From an uncultured Bacteroidales bacterium (lineage in GTDB: Bacteria; Bacteroidota; Bacteroidia; Bacteroidales; Bacteroidaceae), in assembly GCA_902799685.1 (NCBI GenBank), contig CADCBO010000006.1:1-64000 (forward strand): a stretch of DNA of 64,000 bases, given 5' to 3'. Numbering within the stretch: position 1 is the stretch's first letter; each line of letters opens with the position of its first letter. Made by a program: the position numbers and the translations under genes. The notes under the pieces are model-generated. The model saw only the letters and a list, made by a program, of their open reading frames with translations, was not told the DNA's origin and did no database searches. Of the stretch, positions 1-8,759 are shown piece after piece.

Positions 1-1035
1 AGCCAGGAGGTGGCGTTTGAGGATGTTGCCACAGACATAAGCATAGTTCCGCTCATATGCGATGAGCCGATGGATGGTATCAACAGCATCAAATGTTACG
101 GATCCAGGGCGGTGATGCGTGCTAACGGCGCTGAGAGCATATACATCTTTGATGACGGCAAACTCACTGCCAAACTCAATAAGGTGGGCCGCGGACGCGG
201 TGAATATACCATCATCTCTTCTTTTGTTTACTCACCGTCCACAAATATACTGTATGTCCAGGGGGCAGGCAGTATGATTCTTAAGTATTCTGTTCCTGAA
301 ATGGAACATCTGGGAACCCTCCAACTTAAAAACGTGACAGGTTTTGCCGAGCATGATGATTCCACTCTCATTTGCAGAATGACTTTGGACGATGAAATCC
401 CCGGAATCTATTTTGTCAATGCCGATGACGGTCAGGTGCGCGGAAAACTAAAAGATGTATGCGGCCTGTCATTCCTGATGAGTCCCGATATGGCGTATTA
501 TTCACCTGCCCACAGGATACTGGCCGAATTAAGCAGCCGTAGTGTCATATTGGAAGTATCGGCCGATATTAATGGCGGCGAAGAGACCATCCTTAGATTT
601 GATTTCGGAAAAGACGGAATGCCGGCCAAATATGATTCAATAGGCAGTGATACTGACCTGGATTTCATTATGGAATTGGGCCAATACCTCAACGATCATC
701 GCGAGACGGTGGTGACAGAGGTCAACAAGGTTATGGTAAAGGATGGCTCCGTATCATTCTGGTACCAGGCCGGATTGGTAGGTTATAAGCATTATTTCCG
801 CCTTGAGGGGGATGATATAGTCAAATACACCGGCTTCAAGGCATCGGGCACCAAAGGATTCATCCTTCCCACCGGCCTGACCGATGACGGCCGCTACGTA
901 TCGGTAGTGGATCTGCTCCCCGAGACAATGTTTGACGAAACCGGTAACCGCAGCCCCTTCACCACAGAACTGGAAAACGTAATGAAAAGCCAGGCATTCA
1001 ACAATCCCGTATTGGTTTTCTACAACATCAAATAA
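1..1035 (+). CDS. 6-bladed beta-propeller protein, 5' end cut by window
   Basis: The reading frame is open from base 1 (S-Q-E-V-A-F...), so the gene starts upstream of the window. The GTG at position 10 is probably not the real start. About 344 residues are visible. The opening stretch (FEDVATDISIVPL) and the run of short beta-rich segments match the 6-bladed beta-propeller proteins that Bacteroidales encode in large numbers. Most of those are secreted lipoproteins of unknown function, but the signal peptide would lie outside the window here. No catalytic residues can be pointed to. The gene ends about 30 bp before a 132-nt inverted-repeat element, with the porE-like gene beyond on the same strand. 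Family assignment rests on overall resemblance. Confidence 0.7.
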   Translation, partial: SQEVAFEDVATDISIVPLICDEPMDGINSIKCYGSRAVMRANGAESIYIFDDGKLTAKLNKVGRGRGEYTIISSFVYSPSTNILYVQGAGSMILKYSVPEMEHLGTLQLKNVTGFAEHDDSTLICRMTLDDEIPGIYFVNADDGQVRGKLKDVCGLSFLMSPDMAYYSPAHRILAELSSRSVILEVSADINGGEETILRFDFGKDGMPAKYDSIGSDTDLDFIMELGQYLNDHRETVVTEVNKVMVKDGSVSFWYQAGLVGYKHYFRLEGDDIVKYTGFKASGTKGFILPTGLTDDGRYVSVVDLLPETMFDETGNRSPFTTELENVMKSQAFNNPVLVFYNIK

Positions 1036-1063
1036 CAAACAGTACCAATCTCTCCAAGTGAGC

Positions 1064-1195
1064 AAAACTTGAAGGGATATAGTCTCGAGAACCGTCGCCA
1101 CCCTCGGCGCGTCAGAGGGAGGGGCCCGCGCCAAAGGCGTGGGAGGGATAGGCCCGTAGGGCCGTAGTTCTGGAGATTATATCCCTTCAAGTTTT
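1064..1195. repeat. Intergenic inverted-repeat element, GGGAGGG family, copy 1
   Basis: Two 29-nt arms (1064-1092 and 1167-1195) are reverse complements with two mismatches, enclosing about 74 nt. The interior holds GGGAGGGGCCCGCG (1117-1130) and GTGGGAGGGATAG (1139-1151), then a small hairpin GGCCC-GTA-GGGCC followed by GTAG. The same ordered motifs occur on the other strand in the element at 55369-55581, so this is a repeat family and not a simple terminator. The rest of the 208-bp gap (1036-1243) holds nothing else I can recognise apart from an AT-rich stretch before the next start codon. Confidence 0.75.
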
Positions 1196-1243
1196 CCCCC
1201 AAAAAACAGCAATAACAACAAATATTCCGCGTTATTACAATAA

Positions 1244-3223
1244 ATGAAACGGACGGCTGTATACCTGATAGTAGCAGCCCTGTGGCTCTTTTGCAGCTGC
1301 GGGGCTGAAATCAGTCTGCGCAAAGGTGACCAGAGTTTTGCCCTGGGCGAATATACCGATGCAGCCGCCAAGTACAAGAAGGCCTACTCTGGCACGCCAG
1401 CCAAAGAGAAGGAGCTTAGAGGCATCATCGCTTTCAAGCTGGGTGAGAGTTACCGCCGCATCAGCTATGTACCCCGTGCCCTTGCCGCCTACCAGAACGC
1501 AGTCCGGTACAAGTACCCGGACAGCATAGTGTATCGCCATCTGGCCGACATGGAGCGCGTAAGCGGCAAAATCAAAGACGCAGAAAACAACTACAAGATT
1601 GCACTGGAATATGACCCAGATGACTTTTTGGCCCTGAACGGACTGGAATCATGCAGCCTGATACAGGAGCTGAAAGACAATCCCACCCGATACAGCGTAA
1701 AGAAAGACAACCTGATGAACGGCCGCTACGCCGACTGGTCACCTGTGTATGCCAACGATGAATATGACCAGATAATATTCACCTCCACCCGCAAGGAGAG
1801 TACGGGCGATGACATCAACGGCATAACCGGCATGAAAAGCTGTGACTTTTTCGTTATACGCAAGGACGAGAAAGGCAAGTGGCAGAAGCCGGAACTGATA
1901 GAGGGAGGCCCCAACACCGCATTCGAGGACGGAACCTGTTCATTCAGTCCTGACTTCAAGACCATGTACTACACCTACTGCTCATCTGACCCCCAACTGC
2001 CGCGCCCGGCCACCATATATGAATCTGCCCGTAGTGATGCCGCATGGGCGGAAGGCAAGCCATACAGCTCGGCATCGGACTCAGTCTATAACTACGCTCA
2101 CCCGGCCGCATCGCCCGACGGAGAGTGGCTCTATTTTGTATCCGATATGGACGGCGGCTACGGCGGTATGGACCTGTGGCGCGTACCGATAGGAGGACGC
2201 CTGATAGGAGCTGAGAATCTGGGACCTGACATAAACACTCCCGGCAACGAGATGTTTCCCACTTTCCGCCGCAACGGTGAGCTCTATTTCTCATCCGACG
2301 GCCATCCGGGAATGGGTGGACTGGACATATTCCGCGCAATAAGCACCAGTGACAGCACATGGACAGTCACAAACATGGGCATACCAGTCAACTCCGCTGC
2401 CGATGACTTTGGAATGACGTTTGAGGGCGACTATACCCGTGGATTCTTCAGCAGCAACCGTAATGACGGACGCGGACGCGACCATATCTGGTCATTTGAG
2501 CTGCCGGAGACTGTCCACAACATAATAGGCTGGGTATATGAGAAAGACGGCTATGAACTGCCCGATGCTCTGGTATATTTGGTGGGTAATGACGGTACCA
2601 ACATGAAACTGAACGTAAGAGACGACGGATCGTTCACCCAACGTATCAATCCGGGAGTAAGCTATGTGTTGCTGGGAACATCCAAAGGGTTCATGAACTA
2701 CAAGCAGGAGTTGACTGCCGACAGCACCGATCAGGACCGCGAGTATGTACTGCAATTCCCGCTCTCATCCATCTCCAAGCCTGTGCTGATAGACAACATA
2801 TTCTTTGACTTTGACCGAGCCACATTGCGTCCGGAATCGACGGAGTCACTCAATGAACTTGTTCAGCTGCTCAAGGACAATGCAGGCGTAACCATAGAGA
2901 TAGGTGCCCACTGTGACTACAAGGGTGATGATAACTATAACAAGCGTCTGTCTCAGCAACGCGCCGAGAGCGTGGTAGGTTATCTTATTGAGCACGGGAT
3001 TGACCAAAAGCGCCTGACTGCACGCGGATACGGCGAGACCACCCCCAAGACAATAACCAAAAAGGTTGCAGAAAAATATGATTTCGTTAAAGACGGTGAT
3101 ATCCTGACCGAGGAGTTCATTAAAGGCTTGACCGATGAACAGCAGGAGATATGCAACCAGCTGAACCGCCGCACCGAGTTCCGCATAATACGTACCACCT
3201 ACGGCCTGTTCGGAGGCAGATGA
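1244..3223 (+). CDS. PorE-like OmpA-family lipoprotein (TPR, PD40 propeller, OmpA domain)
   Basis: This 659-residue protein begins with a lipoprotein signal (VAALWLFCSC, lipid cysteine near residue 19). Next come TPR helices (about 25-140) and a propeller of PD40/WD40-like repeats (about 165-420) with recurring YFSSDG-type strands. A small carboxypeptidase-regulatory-like beta domain (about 425-500) follows. The C-terminal OmpA peptidoglycan-binding domain (about 515-655) carries the typical FFDFDRATLRPES and LSQQRAESVVGYL motifs. This order is the one described for PorE (PG1058) of the Porphyromonas type IX secretion system. Related proteins also occur in Bacteroidales lacking that system, so a secretion role is inference. 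It is expected to anchor an outer-membrane complex to peptidoglycan. Its TGA abuts the convergent rsmF-like gene with no gap. Confidence 0.75.
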   Translation: MKRTAVYLIVAALWLFCSCGAEISLRKGDQSFALGEYTDAAAKYKKAYSGTPAKEKELRGIIAFKLGESYRRISYVPRALAAYQNAVRYKYPDSIVYRHLADMERVSGKIKDAENNYKIALEYDPDDFLALNGLESCSLIQELKDNPTRYSVKKDNLMNGRYADWSPVYANDEYDQIIFTSTRKESTGDDINGITGMKSCDFFVIRKDEKGKWQKPELIEGGPNTAFEDGTCSFSPDFKTMYYTYCSSDPQLPRPATIYESARSDAAWAEGKPYSSASDSVYNYAHPAASPDGEWLYFVSDMDGGYGGMDLWRVPIGGRLIGAENLGPDINTPGNEMFPTFRRNGELYFSSDGHPGMGGLDIFRAISTSDSTWTVTNMGIPVNSAADDFGMTFEGDYTRGFFSSNRNDGRGRDHIWSFELPETVHNIIGWVYEKDGYELPDALVYLVGNDGTNMKLNVRDDGSFTQRINPGVSYVLLGTSKGFMNYKQELTADSTDQDREYVLQFPLSSISKPVLIDNIFFDFDRATLRPESTESLNELVQLLKDNAGVTIEIGAHCDYKGDDNYNKRLSQQRAESVVGYLIEHGIDQKRLTARGYGETTPKTITKKVAEKYDFVKDGDILTEEFIKGLTDEQQEICNQLNRRTEFRIIRTTYGLFGGR

Positions 3224-4594
3224 TCAGCTAACAGATATTCTTATTCTCCACTCCTGGGGATACATATTGTTGGCACGGTTTCCCAGATTCTTGGCAAACC
3301 CCAGTGGAATGCTCATGTACGTAAGTAAAACTATCCCACGCGGTGCATTATCCAAATGGATGGCATCGCAATGCAGATAGTCCAGAGCCTGCTGGCGACT
3401 GACCTCAACCTGACAGAACGCATCCCTGTTAAGAGCGTTTGACATAGCCAAAGCGTGAGCCGGAATCCAGTCGCGTCCTTTAATCGTAGCAACCTCTATG
3501 CCTGGAACAAGGGCATAAAGTTCCTGCGCCACCTGACGCATATCCGGAGCTAATATTGAAGGCAAGGCATAAATGGAATCTGCCTTAACATAGAACTCGT
3601 AGTTACCCGATGGGGCAAGCCATTCGCGGCACACGGCAGGCACAGCTGAATCTGTCCTGAACGGCCGCAGACCAACTTCACGAAAAGAACCTTTAGGCTT
3701 GCGCAAAAGACAAATAAAGAAGCCCTCACCTCGTGTACAATGCTGCATAAAATGATACACGGGCAGATTATCTCCTGTAAGTGAGCCTTTTATATTCCAT
3801 TCCGGTCTGGTTTCTATAGGTATGGCCTCTGCTCCGAACTGTTCCATAATCCAGCGCACGTTATCTTCATCCTCATACCTGTTGAAAGTACATGTACTGT
3901 AAATAAGGTAACCACCCGGCTTTAGGGCTGGCCAGACATCCTCTATTATCTGACGTTGACGCATGGCGCACATCTGCACATTCTGCAGGCTCCAGTCTGC
4001 AACTGCCACATCATCCTTACGGAACATACCCTCGCCCGAGCATGGGGCATCTACTGCAATAAGGTCAAACATAAGGTTGGATTCACCAATCTGTTTAGGC
4101 GTATTGCATGTTACCACAACACCCGGCCTGCCCCACTTTGTCATGTTTTCGGCAAGGATCTGAGCACGACTGCGTTGTATCTCATTGCTTACAAGCAGAC
4201 TGCCTTCGGGTAACAATGATGCAAGCAAAGTGGATTTGCCACCGGGAGCGGCGCACAGGTCAAGCGCATGCACAGGCCCCGCCACACACCTGCGTACAGC
4301 CTGCTCCAGAAACATGGAAGATGCCTCCTGAACATAGTAGCAACCCTGGTGAATCAACGGATCCAATGTAAACTGTGGCCTGTGGTCAAGATAAACCGCA
4401 TTCTCCGCCCATGGAACCCTACCGTCAGACTTGCAACCCAGTGATTCCAACGCCAAGTCCTCTGCACCGGAAACAACCAGGTTGAACCTCACGCTCACCT
4501 GCGGTTCACACTCCAGCGCATCCAGCAGACGGCTCCTTTCCTCAAAAGGGAGAATTTCATCCAATATGTTGATAAATTCCTGACTGAACGCCAT
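3224..4594 (-). CDS. rsmF: RsmF-like rRNA (cytosine-C5-)methyltransferase
   Basis: A 456-residue SAM-dependent RNA m5C methyltransferase of the NOL1/NOP2/Sun family. The SAM-binding motif LDLCAAPGGKST, the DAPCSGEGMFRK motif with the first catalytic cysteine and the YSTCTFN motif with the second are all present. The C-terminal 130 or so residues form an extra domain like the one in RsmF, which modifies 16S rRNA at C1407 in E. coli. The exact target nucleotide here is not shown by the sequence. The protein is cytosolic. The gene is convergent with the porE-like gene, and the palindrome TGATCA (3221-3226) supplies both stop codons. It is divergent from thyA across about 72 bp. Confidence 0.85.
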   Translation of the reverse strand: MAFSQEFINILDEILPFEERSRLLDALECEPQVSVRFNLVVSGAEDLALESLGCKSDGRVPWAENAVYLDHRPQFTLDPLIHQGCYYVQEASSMFLEQAVRRCVAGPVHALDLCAAPGGKSTLLASLLPEGSLLVSNEIQRSRAQILAENMTKWGRPGVVVTCNTPKQIGESNLMFDLIAVDAPCSGEGMFRKDDVAVADWSLQNVQMCAMRQRQIIEDVWPALKPGGYLIYSTCTFNRYEDEDNVRWIMEQFGAEAIPIETRPEWNIKGSLTGDNLPVYHFMQHCTRGEGFFICLLRKPKGSFREVGLRPFRTDSAVPAVCREWLAPSGNYEFYVKADSIYALPSILAPDMRQVAQELYALVPGIEVATIKGRDWIPAHALAMSNALNRDAFCQVEVSRQQALDYLHCDAIHLDNAPRGIVLLTYMSIPLGFAKNLGNRANNMYPQEWRIRISVS

Positions 4595-4636
4595 AACCTA
4601 CGTCTATTCTACTGCGAAGGTAAGCCAAAAAATCAG

Positions 4637-4644
4637 TATATTCG
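4637..4644 (+). promoter_or_regulatory. Candidate -7 element for thyA-folA
   Basis: TATATTCG fits the Bacteroidetes -7 consensus TAnnTTTG with one mismatch and lies 22 bp before the thyA start. No clear TTTG -33 box is seen. Confidence 0.35.
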
Positions 4645-4666
4645 CAGACAAGAAAAAGAATAACAG

Positions 4667-5461
4667 ATGAAACAGTACCTGGACCTGCTAGAAAGGATAC
4701 TTCGTGAAGGAGTACAGAAGGGAGACCGTACCGGAACCGGCACAATCAGTGTGTTCGGACATCAGATGCGGTTCAACCTTGAGGATGGATTCCCCCTGCT
4801 TACCACCAAGAAACTGCACCTTAAGTCAATCATATATGAACTGCTATGGTTCCTTGACGGCAACACTAACGCAAAATGGCTGCAGGAGCGTGGCGTTCGA
4901 ATATGGAACGAATGGGCCGACCCTGACGGTGACCTAGGTCATATCTATGGCTACCAGTGGCGTTCATGGCCCGATTATGAAGGAGGATTCATTGACCAGA
5001 TATCCGAGGCTGTGGAGACTATAAAGAACAACCCCGATTCACGACGCATAATCGTGAGTGCCTGGAATGTGGCAGACCTCAAGAACATGAATTTGCCGCC
5101 CTGCCACGCATTCTTCCAGTTCTATGTAGCCGACGGCAAACTGAGTCTGCAACTCTATCAGCGCAGTGCCGATACATTCCTGGGGGTGCCGTTCAACATT
5201 GCGTCTTACGCCCTGCTCACCATGATGATGGCGCAGGTTACAGGACTCAAACCGGGTGATTTCATCCACACCACCGGCGATACCCACCTCTATCTGAACC
5301 ACCTGGATCAGGCACGTCTGCAGCTGACACGTGAACCGCGTCCTCTGCCACGTATGATAATAAACCCCGATGTAAAGAGCATATTCGACTTCAAGTATGA
5401 GGATTTCCAGCTTGAAGGATACGATCCGCATCCGCACATCAAAGCCGACGTATCCGTATGA
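4667..5461 (+). CDS. thyA: Thymidylate synthase
   Basis: A 264-residue folate-dependent thymidylate synthase, the usual length for the short bacterial form. It makes dTMP from dUMP with methylene-tetrahydrofolate. Visible landmarks are the N-terminal [18 protein letters not shown], the active-site cysteine in [12 protein letters not shown], the [20 protein letters not shown] substrate-binding stretch and the C-terminal [19 protein letters not shown]. The reaction yields dihydrofolate. The next gene, folA, overlaps the stop by 4 bp (ATGA) and would recycle it, so the two form a tightly coupled operon. Confidence 0.97.
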   Translation: MKQYLDLLERILREGVQKGDRTGTGTISVFGHQMRFNLEDGFPLLTTKKLHLKSIIYELLWFLDGNTNAKWLQERGVRIWNEWADPDGDLGHIYGYQWRSWPDYEGGFIDQISEAVETIKNNPDSRRIIVSAWNVADLKNMNLPPCHAFFQFYVADGKLSLQLYQRSADTFLGVPFNIASYALLTMMMAQVTGLKPGDFIHTTGDTHLYLNHLDQARLQLTREPRPLPRMIINPDVKSIFDFKYEDFQLEGYDPHPHIKADVSV

Positions 5462-5952
5462 TATCCATTATTGTCGCCATAGCCCGTAATGGAGCCATAG
5501 GATACAATGGAGACCTGGTATATCACCTCCCGGCCGACATGAAACGGTTCAAGGCACTCACCACGGGCCACACAGTTCTTATGGGGCGTAAGACATTCCA
5601 GTCACTGCCCAAGGGAGCGCTCCCCAACCGCCGCAACATAGTGCTGACAAGACAGGACGATACATCGTTTCCGGGAGCAGAGACATATGGCTCAATAGAG
5701 GAGGCTCTTGCGCACTGCACCCCTCAAGAAAAGGTTTATGTAATAGGCGGTGCACAGATATACCGTCAAGCCTTGCCGCTGGCCGATGAGCTTGAGATAA
5801 CCCTGGTTCATGACACCCCACTGAAAGCTGACACGTTCTTTCCCGATTACGGAAACGATTACCATTGGCATCTTGTAAGCTGTGAGGACCATGAGCCCGA
5901 TGAACGTAATCCATATCCCTACTCATTCCTGACATACCGAAAGCAGGCATAA
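5458..5952 (+). CDS. folA: Dihydrofolate reductase
   Basis: A 164-residue dihydrofolate reductase of normal length. It reduces dihydrofolate to tetrahydrofolate with NADPH. The N-terminal [19 protein letters not shown], the acidic D of LPADMKRFK in the substrate pocket, the [18 protein letters not shown] cofactor loop and the [12 protein letters not shown] motif are all present. Its ATG overlaps the thyA stop, so translation is probably coupled. A strong symmetric terminator follows at once. Confidence 0.96.
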   Translation: MISIIVAIARNGAIGYNGDLVYHLPADMKRFKALTTGHTVLMGRKTFQSLPKGALPNRRNIVLTRQDDTSFPGAETYGSIEEALAHCTPQEKVYVIGGAQIYRQALPLADELEITLVHDTPLKADTFFPDYGNDYHWHLVSCEDHEPDERNPYPYSFLTYRKQA

Positions 5953-5953
5953 T

Positions 5954-5994
5954 AAAAAAGTAAGGACCCCTTTTTGAGGAGTCCTTACTTTTTA
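5954..5994. terminator. Bidirectional rho-independent terminator between folA and exbD
   Basis: The hairpin AAAAGTAAGGAC ... GTCCTTACTTTT is flanked by A- and T-runs on both sides. It can therefore end the thyA-folA transcript on the plus strand and the exbB-exbD transcript on the minus strand. Confidence 0.85.
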
Positions 5995-6011
5995 TAGGAC
6001 AATGACTGACG

Positions 6012-6491
6012 TCATTTCATTTGCGATTTATCAATTCCGGCGGAATAGACTATGTTCAGGGCACGTGCCTTACGAAGCTCCAGCTTAACGTCATTTACAA
6101 TACCCATCTGAACATCCTTGTCAATCTTAAGAGACATCTTCATAAGAGGTTTGTCCTTCTCGGCCATGCTCTCGCGCTCAGCCGATACGAACTCACGGAT
6201 AGCCTCAACCTCAGCAAAATTCTCATTAAGCTGGATACGTGGTGCAGGACCCAAGACAGCACGATAGGTCTTGGATGGAGGACCAATGTATATGTGAGAT
6301 ACCAGTGACTTCCTCTCAAGTTTCTCAATCTCTGTTGTTCCGTTAGGAGTCTTGACCTGAACCTTTACCTCAACTTCACGCATTGATGTTACCATCATGA
6401 AGAAGAACAATACGGTAAAGATAAGGTCCGGAAGTGACGAAGTATTCAACTCCGGCATTTCTCTCTTTCCATTACTTCTAAACTTACTCAT
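6012..6491 (-). CDS. ExbD/TolR-family biopolymer transporter (second copy)
   Basis: This 159-residue protein has one N-terminal membrane segment (LPDLIFTVLFFFMMVTS) containing the conserved proton-relay aspartate, followed by a periplasmic domain. ExbD works with ExbB to turn the proton gradient into motion that drives TonB-type transport. It is the last gene of a four-gene operon with exbB (7625-8440) at its head, and its start overlaps the previous exbD by 4 bp. The two ExbD proteins differ clearly in sequence, so the complex may contain a heteromeric ExbD pair. No TonB gene lies in the window. Confidence 0.9.
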   Translation of the reverse strand: MSKFRSNGKREMPELNTSSLPDLIFTVLFFFMMVTSMREVEVKVQVKTPNGTTEIEKLERKSLVSHIYIGPPSKTYRAVLGPAPRIQLNENFAEVEAIREFVSAERESMAEKDKPLMKMSLKIDKDVQMGIVNDVKLELRKARALNIVYSAGIDKSQMK

Positions 6492-7090
6492 TGTGCAGTA
6501 CCATATTGTTTAGGTTCAGCCTCCGAAATCTTGGAAGCATAGACAGCTCTTACTACAGGCTGCTGGGTCTTCTCATCACATTCCGAAAGTTTCTTTCCGA
6601 AAGTCTTCAAAGCCCAAGCATCTCTCAACTCTGAATAAGCCTTTGACAACTCATGCTGGACCTTAAAATAAATCTCGTAATTGGTAGTACGGTCGCACTG
6701 AAGTGATATCACGTGTCTCACCGTGGTGATTACCACACCATAATCCTGGATGTCATACTCCTCCTTGATGGGAAGTCTTACATCATCATCGGGATTATCA
6801 ATGAATTCCTTAGCAAGATCCTTCAGCTCAGAAATATCAATTACACGATTTATTACACCATTCTTGACAAAGATCTCATTGTTCTTGTTGACCTGGACCG
6901 TCATTACATTACGCTCCTTGATCTTCATCTCCTCCTCTATGGCATCCGGATCATATTCAGGAAGACGACGGGACAGACCCGAGTCTATATCCATTGATGT
7001 GGTCACAAGGAAGAATATCAACAGGATAAAAGAGATATCTGCTGTCGAAGACTGGTTAAGTCCGGGAACTTTTCTTTTTCCTTTTCCCAT
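6488..7090 (-). CDS. ExbD/TolR-family biopolymer transporter (first copy)
   Basis: A 200-residue ExbD family member. The N-terminal membrane segment (TADISFILLIFFLVTTSM) carries the conserved aspartate. A longer periplasmic part of about 160 residues follows, with a basic/acidic loop near residues 45-75 that the second ExbD lacks. It lies between the four-helix membrane gene at 7115 and the second exbD, overlapping the latter by 4 bp. The inferred role is as stator partner of the ExbB channel in energising outer-membrane transporters. Confidence 0.9.
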   Translation of the reverse strand: MGKGKRKVPGLNQSSTADISFILLIFFLVTTSMDIDSGLSRRLPEYDPDAIEEEMKIKERNVMTVQVNKNNEIFVKNGVINRVIDISELKDLAKEFIDNPDDDVRLPIKEEYDIQDYGVVITTVRHVISLQCDRTTNYEIYFKVQHELSKAYSELRDAWALKTFGKKLSECDEKTQQPVVRAVYASKISEAEPKQYGTAQ

Positions 7091-7114
7091 AACTTCTCTC
7101 TCCAGGTTTACAGA

Positions 7115-7612
7115 TTACTTTCTAGCCTTAAAAACTCCCAGCATTGACAGGAGAGCGCAAAGAAGCGCAACAACTACCAAAGCGTAAATTGAGTAAAGAC
7201 ATACATCTGCCAATGTAAGATCCAGTACATCTTCGTGCCAGGTCTTTCCGTCGCCAAGCAACAGTTTTGAAGTATCGGCAAGGAAATATGATGCCGCAAC
7301 AGCAGCGAACGTGAACAGGAACACCCATCCGGCAAAACCTGTCCTTTGCTGCCCCTTGGTCTTGGACTTGAGATTCCTGATAGCTGCAGCTATGCCGAAC
7401 AACAGCACGCACAGGATGCAGATGCCTACAAGAGCATAAAGCCATATAAGCAGGAGTCCAGTATAATGAGGAGCTGTCAGGTTCTTGTTACCGCTATAGT
7501 ACGTCTCGCCATAACCTACGCCGAAGAACAGAACAAGAACTGCGGCTGAAATTACGAAGAGAATACCAAGAGCCCAAGAAGAAGCCTTTATTTGTTTGTT
7601 ATCAGTTTTCAT
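7115..7612 (-). CDS. Small four-helix membrane protein of the exbB operon
   Basis: This 165-residue protein has four predicted membrane segments, roughly residues 13-33, 52-72, 93-112 and 136-158, joined by short loops. I recognise no named domain. Its place between exbB and two exbD genes, all on one strand with short gaps, suggests it belongs to the same proton-driven complex. A gene of this size in this position is, to my knowledge, a recurring feature of Bacteroidales exb operons. The function is unknown. Confidence 0.75.
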   Translation of the reverse strand: MKTDNKQIKASSWALGILFVISAAVLVLFFGVGYGETYYSGNKNLTAPHYTGLLLIWLYALVGICILCVLLFGIAAAIRNLKSKTKGQQRTGFAGWVFLFTFAAVAASYFLADTSKLLLGDGKTWHEDVLDLTLADVCLYSIYALVVVALLCALLSMLGVFKARK

Positions 7613-7624
7613 AATGGGTTTGAA

Positions 7625-8440
7625 TTACTTTTTGAACTTCAGGTTGTACTTCATGATGATGTCGAGCAGAGAAACTGATGAGTCCTCCATGTCTGTGTTA
7701 AGAGCCTCGACCTTGCTCAGAATGTAGTTGTAGAATACCTGAAGAATAAGGGCAACGATAATACCGAAGATAGTTGTGATAAGAGCCACCTTCATACCGC
7801 CGGCAACAACGTTAGGTGAAATATCACCAGCCTTCTGGATATCATCAAATGCCTGCACCATACCGATCACAGTTCCCAAGAATCCCAGAGAAGGTGACAT
7901 TGCTATGAACAGGGTAATCCATGAAAGGTTCTTCTCAAGATTTGAAGCCTGAACGCTACCGTAAGAAACAACTGAACGCTCAACTACGTCAAGACCCTCG
8001 TCGATACGCATCAGACCCTGATAGCAGATTGAAGCCACAGGACCGCGGGTATCACGGCAGATTGACTTGGCGCCTTCCACGTCACCGTTCTCAAGAGCTG
8101 CCTGGATGTCCTCAAGGAGCTTCTTGCTGTTAATCTCAGACAGGCTGAGGAAAATGATACGCTCAATGCAAAGAGCAAGACCGAAAATCATAGCGATGGC
8201 AACGAGTGACATAAAGCCTGCGCTACCTTCAATGAACTTGACTTTGATTGTTTTGTGAAGACCCTTAGGAGCGTCCTCTTCATCTACTGAAGCTGATGAA
8301 GTGCTTTCTACCTCATCTACTGCCTCATCCTGAGCGACCTCCTCTGTAGCAGGTGCCTCTGTCTCTTGAGCATTGATTGTCTGGTTTACTCCGAATGTAA
8401 GGAGTCCCATCATTGCAACGAATGCAAATACCTTTTTCAT
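7625..8440 (-). CDS. exbB: MotA/TolQ/ExbB proton channel
   Basis: A 271-residue ExbB-type channel protein. It starts with a cleavable signal peptide (KKVFAFVAMMGLLTFGV..NAQ). An acidic, Glu/Ala-rich linker (about 25-60) precedes the three-helix MotA_ExbB core. The core includes the conserved SPSLGFLGTVIGMVQAF stretch and the GGMKVALITTIFGIIVA helix with the channel threonines. A signal peptide plus acidic periplasmic extension is common in ExbB proteins of this phylum. It heads the operon with the four-helix protein and two ExbDs. A tRNA-Ser gene lies 62 bp upstream on the same strand. Confidence 0.92.
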   Translation of the reverse strand: MKKVFAFVAMMGLLTFGVNQTINAQETEAPATEEVAQDEAVDEVESTSSASVDEEDAPKGLHKTIKVKFIEGSAGFMSLVAIAMIFGLALCIERIIFLSLSEINSKKLLEDIQAALENGDVEGAKSICRDTRGPVASICYQGLMRIDEGLDVVERSVVSYGSVQASNLEKNLSWITLFIAMSPSLGFLGTVIGMVQAFDDIQKAGDISPNVVAGGMKVALITTIFGIIVALILQVFYNYILSKVEALNTDMEDSSVSLLDIIMKYNLKFKK

Positions 8441-8501
8441 TTGAGATAATTTTTAGTTATTGGTTATATTAATTGTTTTTAAAATCTCATCAGCATCTCT
8501 G

Positions 8502-8589
8502 CGGAAAGACGGGGATTCGAACCCCGGATACGCTTTTGGCGTATACACGCTTTCCAGGCGTGCCTCTTCAACCACTCGAGCATCTTTCC
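8502..8589 (-). tRNA. tRNA-Ser (anticodon GGA)
   Basis: Read on the minus strand, an acceptor stem GGAAAGA/TCTTTCC closes the gene. The anticodon stem-loop is CACGC-CTGGAAA-GCGTG with anticodon GGA, reading UCC/UCU. A long variable arm (ATACGC-CAAAA-GCGTAT) is typical of tRNA-Ser, and the T arm is CGGGG-TTCGAAT-CCCCG. The CCA end is not encoded. The remainder of the 319-bp gap 8441-8759 holds the lpxK promoter and AT-rich sequence; I see no other gene in it. Confidence 0.97.
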
Positions 8590-8710
8590 CTTCAGGACAT
8601 TTTTAGTTAATAAAACAACCAAAGGTTATTAAAACATGTAAAAATGTCGTCTTATGCGCAATCCCGTCAAAGCTGAGAGCCACAAAAACACCTTATGTCC
8701 TGTAAAATGT

Positions 8711-8718
8711 GTACTTTT
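8711..8718 (+). promoter_or_regulatory. Candidate -7 element for lpxK-thiL
   Basis: TACTTTTG is a perfect match to the Bacteroidetes -7 consensus TAnnTTTG, 41 bp before the lpxK ATG. A matching TTTG -33 box is not evident. Confidence 0.5.
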
Positions 8719-8759
8719 GTAACAATCAACACCCAAAGATAAGGTATTATCCCGAAAAA

